Source of the DNA: Streptomyces achromogenes
GTDB taxonomy: Bacteria; Actinomycetota; Actinomycetes; Streptomycetales; Streptomycetaceae
Direction of reading: 5' to 3'
Length of the DNA: 64,000 nt
NCBI RefSeq assembly: GCF_030816715.1
Contig: NZ_JAUSYH010000001.1
Location: forward strand, 5,766,001-5,830,000
The notes under the pieces were generated by a model. It did no database searches and was not told where the DNA came from. It was given only the letters and a program-made list of their open reading frames with translations. Numbering within the stretch: the stretch's first letter is position 1; each line of letters starts with the position of its first letter. The translations under genes were made by a program, and so were the position numbers. Positions 60,136 to 64,000 of this stretch are shown one piece after another.

Positions 60136-61302
60136 TCACGTCTTGGGGGCCCGCAGTATCAGCCCGATGCGGGCCGCCGCCGTGGACAGGTGGCGGCGCG
60201 CCTCGCGGAGCTGGTCCGCGGTGACGCCGTGGTCGCGGGCCGCGTCCCGGATGTCGTCCCGGAAGCGGTCCAGGAGGCGGTCCAGGTCGCGGGCCGGGTC
60301 GCGGGTCGGGTCGCCGCCGGTGTCCTCGTGGGCCCAGACCGGCTCGTACGCGGCGGGGAAGTCCTCCGGGGCGCCGGAGCAGTCCGGTGTGGGGAAGTTT
60401 TCCGGGGTGCCCGAGCGGTCCTGGGCGGGGGAGTGGTCCGGGGCGCCGGGGTGTTCCGGACGCCCGGTCGTCTTCCGGTCCGTCATGCCTCCGGCGCCTC
60501 CGGTGCGGCCGAAGCCGAAGTCCCTGCCGTACTCCCTGCCGACGTCCTTGCCGAACTCCTTGGCCAGTTCGGTCAGGCCCTCGCGGACGCCCGTCGGCCA
60601 GTCGCCCCGGGCGAAGTGGTCCTGGACCTGTTCCTGCACACGGCGGGCGATGCGCTGCACCTCTTCCTGGGCCTGGCTGCGGGCGTTCTCCTGCGCCTCC
60701 TTGGCCTGGCGGCGGGCCCGCTGGGCCTCGTCGCGGGCGCGGCGGCTCTCGTCCTTCGCCCGGCGCGCCTGTTCCTTCCACTCCTGCTTGACGCGGCGCA
60801 TCTCCTCCTTGGCGGCACGCCACGCCTCCCCGTCGCCGTACTCGCCGCTCTCGCCATGGGTTTCCTGGGTTCCGTGGTCGCCGTGGTCCGCCGCCTTCGG
60901 GCTGCCCGCGCCCCGGCGGGCCTCGGAGGCCGCCGCCCGCATCTCGCGGCGCAGATCGCCCGCCGCCCCGCGCACGTCGGCCCGGATCTCGGCGGCCAGT
61001 TCGGCGACCGACTCGCGGATCTCCAGCTCCAGGTCGGCCAGTTCGCCGCTGCGGTCCGCGAGTTCGGCACGGCCCGCGTCGGTGATCGCGTACACCTTGC
61101 GGCCGCCCTCGGTGGTGTGGGTGACCAGGCCCTCGGCCTCCAGTTTGGCCAGCCGCGGGTACACCGTGCCCGCCGAGGGCGCGTAGAGGCCCTGGAAGCG
61201 TTCCTCGAGGAGGCGGATCACCTCGTAGCCGTGGCGCGGCGCCTCGTCCAGCAGCTTCAGCAGGTAGAGGCGGAGACGGCCGTGGGCGAAGACGGGAGGC
61301 AT
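60136..61302 (-). CDS. PadR-family regulator with long coiled-coil extension
   Basis: A 388-residue protein, far longer than usual PadR (about 110-180). Winged helix at 1-75 (RLYLLKLLDEAPRHGYEVIR, SAGTVYPRLAKLEAEGLVT). Then a charged helical region (about 75-240, Ala/Arg/Glu-rich, probably coiled coil), a Pro/Asp-rich low-complexity linker, and a C-terminal helix pair (DLDRLLDRFRDDIRDAA). Starts 1 bp after the DUF4097 stop, so co-expressed; likely autorepressor through an AT-rich palindrome upstream of the operon. Confidence 0.88.
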   Translation of the reverse strand: MPPVFAHGRLRLYLLKLLDEAPRHGYEVIRLLEERFQGLYAPSAGTVYPRLAKLEAEGLVTHTTEGGRKVYAITDAGRAELADRSGELADLELEIRESVAELAAEIRADVRGAAGDLRREMRAAASEARRGAGSPKAADHGDHGTQETHGESGEYGDGEAWRAAKEEMRRVKQEWKEQARRAKDESRRARDEAQRARRQAKEAQENARSQAQEEVQRIARRVQEQVQDHFARGDWPTGVREGLTELAKEFGKDVGREYGRDFGFGRTGGAGGMTDRKTTGRPEHPGAPDHSPAQDRSGTPENFPTPDCSGAPEDFPAAYEPVWAHEDTGGDPTRDPARDLDRLLDRFRDDIRDAARDHGVTADQLREARRHLSTAAARIGLILRAPKT

Positions 61303-61303
61303 G

Positions 61304-62368
61304 TCAGAACACCTTCTTGTCGGTCGTGCTGTCGGCCGGATCGCTCGAGGAGCTCTCGCCGCCCGGGCCGGAAACGGCATTGTCCCCCGGGTCGGCGGAC
61401 GCGCCGGCGTGCTCCCGCGGCCCCCGGTCCGGCCTCGGCGTCTCCGCCCTCCGCGTCTCCGCGCGCCCGTCCTCCCGCGGGTCCGCCGTCCCCTGCCCCG
61501 CGGCGTCCATCGCGTCCACTGTGTCCACTGCGGCTGCCGCGTCCGTCCCGTCTGGCGCGTCCTCCGTCGGGGGCCTTCGGAGCAGGGCGATCGAGCCGGA
61601 GATCGTGGTCGCCCTGAGCTTGCCGTTGCCGGCGCCCAGTCGGCCCGTGATGCGCTTGGCGCCCCACTGGCCGCTGACCCGCAGATCCTCGAAGGCGTTG
61701 GAGACCGAGCCGCTCGCGGTGTTCGCCTCCACCTGCGCGTCGGCCGGATGGGGCAGCCTGATGGCGATTTCGCCCGAGACGCTGGTCAGGTCGATCCGCG
61801 TGGGACGGCTCGCGGGGTCCAGGTCGACGATCATCGACCCGCTCACGGAGTCGGCTTTCACGGAGGAGCCGGCCTCGACCACGGTCAGGTCCCCGGAGAC
61901 GGAGTTGAAGCGCAGGTCGCCGGTGAGGGCCTGCGCCTCGACGCTGCCCGAGACGGTGTCGGCGCGCACCGGGCCGGCGAGACCGACCAGGGTGGTGTCC
62001 CCGTTGACGCCCTTCACCTCGGCGTGGCCGTCGATGCCGGAGACCACCGCGGCGGCGCTCACCACGCCCACCTCCACCCGGGTGCCGGCCGGCACGGCGA
62101 GCGACACGACGGCCCTGCGCCGCCAGCCCTTGCGGTCCAGCCACTTGAGGAAGCCCTTCCAGGGCAGGTCCTCGTAGGCCACGGTCAGGGTCCCGTCGCG
62201 GTGGCTGACCACCAGCGGCGGGCCGTCGACCTCGGAGACCTCCAGGCGGGCGGGGCCTTCGTCGGTGCCCACCACGTTCACGGTGCCCTCGACGATGCGC
62301 ACGTGCAGTTCGCTCACGGGCTCGTCGAACGAGAGTTTCCTCGGTTCGGCGACGGACCACTCGGACAT
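61304..62368 (-). CDS. DUF4097 beta-helix protein
   Basis: A 354-residue protein built of repeating beta strands (TVSGSVEAQALTGDLRFNSV, then SVSGDLTVV, SVSGSMIVDL, SVSGEIAIRL, TASGSVSNAF), typical of DUF4097 adhesin-like solenoids. The last 90 residues are acidic and low-complexity. No signal peptide. DUF4097 with PadR is a recurrent pair linked to envelope-stress sensing in other bacteria; function here is unknown. AAGGAGG before the ATG. Confidence 0.88.
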   Translation of the reverse strand: MSEWSVAEPRKLSFDEPVSELHVRIVEGTVNVVGTDEGPARLEVSEVDGPPLVVSHRDGTLTVAYEDLPWKGFLKWLDRKGWRRRAVVSLAVPAGTRVEVGVVSAAAVVSGIDGHAEVKGVNGDTTLVGLAGPVRADTVSGSVEAQALTGDLRFNSVSGDLTVVEAGSSVKADSVSGSMIVDLDPASRPTRIDLTSVSGEIAIRLPHPADAQVEANTASGSVSNAFEDLRVSGQWGAKRITGRLGAGNGKLRATTISGSIALLRRPPTEDAPDGTDAAAAVDTVDAMDAAGQGTADPREDGRAETRRAETPRPDRGPREHAGASADPGDNAVSGPGGESSSSDPADSTTDKKVF

Positions 62369-62440
62369 GGTGCGGACCTCCTTGAACGGCACGGGACGTG
62401 ACGCTTCGGCGACGCGCCATATCGCGTCTGCCGTAAAACA

Positions 62441-62450
62441 CGATATATCG
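62441..62450. promoter_or_regulatory. AT-rich palindrome upstream of the DUF4097-padR operon
   Basis: CGATATATCG is a perfect 10-bp palindrome, about 73 bp before the DUF4097 start, with a related CATATCGCG at 62418-62426. In GC-rich surroundings this is a strong candidate PadR operator. Confidence 0.6.
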
Positions 62451-62471
62451 CGGTCGCGGAAAGTCAAGAAA

Positions 62472-62500
62472 GGAAAAAAAGGGGCGTCCGAGACGCCCCT
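62472..62500 (-). terminator. Intrinsic terminator of the DUF6104-like gene
   Basis: On the minus strand AGGGGCGTC-TCG-GACGCCCCT forms a perfect 9-bp hairpin (62480-62500) followed by TTTTTTTCC. This is a classical Rho-independent terminator, rare in this GC-rich sequence, 36 bp after the stop of the small gene. Confidence 0.92.
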
Positions 62501-62535
62501 TCCCACGCGGCGGCCGCCGGGCCGCCGTGCACCGC

Positions 62536-62718
62536 CTACTCGTCGTCCTCGTCGTCGTCCAGCCGCGCCAGCCATGTCGCCAGCCGCTCCACCGGCACCT
62601 CGAAGTCCGGGTTCAGGTCGACGAACGTCCTCAGCTGCTCGGCGAGCCACTCGAAGGTGACCTCCTCCTCGCCGCGCCGCTTCTCGAGTTCCTCGATTCC
62701 GCGATCGGTGAAGTACAT
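62536..62718 (-). CDS. Small acidic conserved protein (DUF6104-like)
   Basis: A 60-residue protein, MYFTDRGIEELEKRRGEEEV at the start, WLAEQLRTFVDLNPDFEVP in the middle and an acidic DDDEDDE tail. It appears highly conserved among Streptomyces as I recall, but has no known role. Own promoter and intrinsic terminator make it a discrete unit. Confidence 0.85.
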   Translation of the reverse strand: MYFTDRGIEELEKRRGEEEVTFEWLAEQLRTFVDLNPDFEVPVERLATWLARLDDDEDDE

Positions 62719-62951
62719 GGATCGTGCTCCGTGGGTCGGTCGCAGGGGTAGGGGTCCTCCGTCGGGGGAAGGACCCTTGTTCCTGCGAGGGGAGGAAGTG
62801 CTCCGCTCTCCGGTGGGGGAGGGGACAGGAAAAGGATAGGCGCAGGGGGGCGCGGCCCTGTGGGCCGCCGGACCCCCGTGCGGACGGATCCCGCTGCCTG
62901 CCCGCGCACGCGCGGGAGGGGCAGGAGGGACTGGGGGAACGGGGGAGTGGC

Positions 62952-63686
62952 ATGAGCGGTGAGGACGTGACACGGGTGGCGCGCATCGCGCTGCCGGACG
63001 GGACGCCCGTCTGGGCCCGTATCTCTGGCGCCGGTGAGCTGTCCGCGCCGTCCGGGCGGCTGTCGTACAGCGACACCGGGTTCGCCGAGCGGGTGGAGGC
63101 GAGCGTGGAGAGCCTGCACGCGCTCGTCACGGGGGTCGCGCGGTCGCTGGCGGAGCCGCTGCGGGCGGTGCGGCCGGACGAGGTGAGCGTCGAGTTCGGC
63201 ATCGAGCTGACCGCCAAGGCCGGGAAGGTCGTCGGCCTGCTGGCCGACGGCGAGGCCAAGGCCGGCATCACGGTCACCCTGACCTGGAACAGCGGGCCCC
63301 CCGACCTCGGCGCACCCCAGGCCGGCACGACCGCCGGAACGGACGCCCGCACAACCGGTGGCGCGACCGCCGGAACGAACGTCGGCGCGACCGCTGGAAA
63401 TGACCCCCGCGCGCGTGACGGCTTCTCGGTGCAGGCATCGACCGCACCGGCTCCACCCGCCTCACCGCCCCCGCCGCCGCCCGTCTCGCCCCCGTCGCCC
63501 GTTCCGCCCCCGCCACCTACGTCGCCGCCGCCTGTCTCATCGGCCTCGACCACCGCACCAGCCGCACCTGCCTCATGCGACGCACCCGCTTCGTCCGGCG
63601 CCGACGGGGGGCGGCGCGCGGGCGCGTCCCCCGGCGCGCCGATGCACAGGGGGGCCGACGGCGCCGTCGGCGGGGGCGGAGCATGA
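62952..63686 (+). CDS. Trypsin-co-occurring domain (trypco1, CU044_2847 family) protein
   Basis: A 244-residue protein. Residues 1-115 form the trypco1 domain: TRVARIALPDGTPVWARISG, then FAERVEASVESLHALVTGVA and PDEVSVEFGIELTAKAGKVV, ending ITVTLTW. A repetitive Thr/Gly/Ala stretch and a long Pro-rich linker follow. Trypco1 domains occur beside trypsin-like proteases in NTP-dependent conflict systems of multicellular bacteria. The stop overlaps the protease start (ATGA). The downstream effector and ATPase genes would lie beyond the window. Confidence 0.85.
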   Translation: MSGEDVTRVARIALPDGTPVWARISGAGELSAPSGRLSYSDTGFAERVEASVESLHALVTGVARSLAEPLRAVRPDEVSVEFGIELTAKAGKVVGLLADGEAKAGITVTLTWNSGPPDLGAPQAGTTAGTDARTTGGATAGTNVGATAGNDPRARDGFSVQASTAPAPPASPPPPPPVSPPSPVPPPPPTSPPPVSSASTTAPAAPASCDAPASSGADGGRRAGASPGAPMHRGADGAVGGGGA

Positions 63687-64000
63687 CGGGCGGGCACGCC
63701 CCGGGCGCATCGAACGCGTTGGATGCGGCCCGCCGTGCGCTGCGTGGACTCGTCGTGGCGGCGACCGTGCGCATTCATCGCCCGGTGGTCGGGTATGCCC
63801 TGGATGAGCCCGGGACGTTCCTCGGCAGCGGCTTCTTCGTCGCTCCCAACTGGGTTCTGACCTGCGCACACGTGGCCTGCGGCGGGGAGGGGGGCAAGGT
63901 TGCCGTGGTGTATGAGACGGCTCCGGGACGGGGTGCCTCGACCGCGCCCGGCAGGGTGGTGGCGACGCTGCCCGAGCGTGGCGAGCGGGCCGCGTCCGCC
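63683..64000 (+). CDS. Trypsin-like serine protease, N-terminal part (cut by window edge)
   Basis: The first 106 codons are visible. After an Ala/Arg-rich helix, GTFLGSGFFVAPNWVLTCAHV is the trypsin-fold strand pair with the catalytic His of TCAHV. Asp and Ser of the triad and any C-terminal effector domains are outside the window. No signal peptide, so cytosolic, as in conflict systems. Coupled by 4 bp to the trypco1 gene. Confidence 0.85.
   Translation, partial: MTGGHAPGASNALDAARRALRGLVVAATVRIHRPVVGYALDEPGTFLGSGFFVAPNWVLTCAHVACGGEGGKVAVVYETAPGRGASTAPGRVVATLPERGERAASA

Noticed and set aside
59972..61186. Long extension of the Clp_N frame
   Set aside because: It is antisense to padR, with Ser/Arg-rich composition typical of a shadow frame; it results from the frameshift.

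Overview
The window is high-GC actinobacterial chromosome and almost certainly comes from a Streptomyces species. The reasons are strong GC bias at third codon positions, frequent GTG starts, ATGA/GTGA start-stop overlaps, several probable leaderless genes, and a gene order that matches what I recall of the S. coelicolor chromosome core around SCO5206 to SCO5263 (hisN, aroA, sigR-rsrA, def, epi-isozizaene synthase-CYP170, nrdABS, dasRABCD-nagB, pdtaS-wblE, ushX-sigH, sodN-sodX, malic enzyme). It is not S. coelicolor itself: the terpene synthase N-terminus differs, and some genes and repeats look local. I saw no rRNA, tRNA, CRISPR array, intact insertion sequence or prophage.

Layout. 1-6400: Fur-type regulator (cut by the left edge), CBS protein, HisN, TetR, SMR exporter, RsgA, AroA and a membrane peptidase. 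6470-13830: SRAP DNA-repair protein, hydrolase, the SigR/RsrA thiol-stress switch with its autoregulatory promoter, a tandem HD-GYP/degenerate-HD pair, TPR protein and peptide deformylase. 14060-16540: albaflavenone pair (terpene cyclase plus P450). 16550-21500: class Ia ribonucleotide reductase operon nrdABS, read leftwards behind a cobalamin riboswitch and two NrdR-box-like sites. 22160-25860: a 1,194-residue membrane-anchored NACHT-type NTPase followed by an IS630 transposase relic, the clearest accessory segment. 25900-34700: a sodium:solute symporter pair, then the DasR regulon core (dasR, dasABC, dasD, nagB) with four DasR-site-like sequences. 34860-38400: an scr5239-like small RNA, PdtaS kinase, WblE with a CRP-like site upstream, and a diacylglycerol kinase. 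38500-42800: membrane protein, SigH and its anti-sigma factor, UBP zinc finger, cation/proton antiporter.

43900-46410 is the most striking locus. A Family 2B encapsulin shell protein (HK97 fold with an inserted cyclic-nucleotide-binding domain) overlaps by 4 bp a polyprenyl diphosphate synthase with a disordered N-terminal tail, which suggests a protein nanocompartment holding an isoprenoid enzyme. 46650-53230: TetR/reductase pair with two operator palindromes, small zinc-ribbon protein, VOC and AraC genes, PPK2, the nickel SOD and its protease, a CGNR protein and a truncated gene. 53290-57880: glutamate-type ABC importer and malic enzyme. 58200-62720: quinone-oxidoreductase-like enzyme, a small HTH protein with a tandem palindromic operator, a frameshifted Clp N-domain gene, and a PadR/DUF4097 operon. 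From 62950 to the right edge a trypsin-co-occurring domain protein overlaps a trypsin-like protease, the start of a probable conflict system that runs out of the window.

Common themes are redox and metal homeostasis (SigR, NiSOD, WblE, RNR), GlcNAc sensing (DasR with its targets and an sRNA) and isoprenoid metabolism (terpene pair, encapsulated prenyl synthase).
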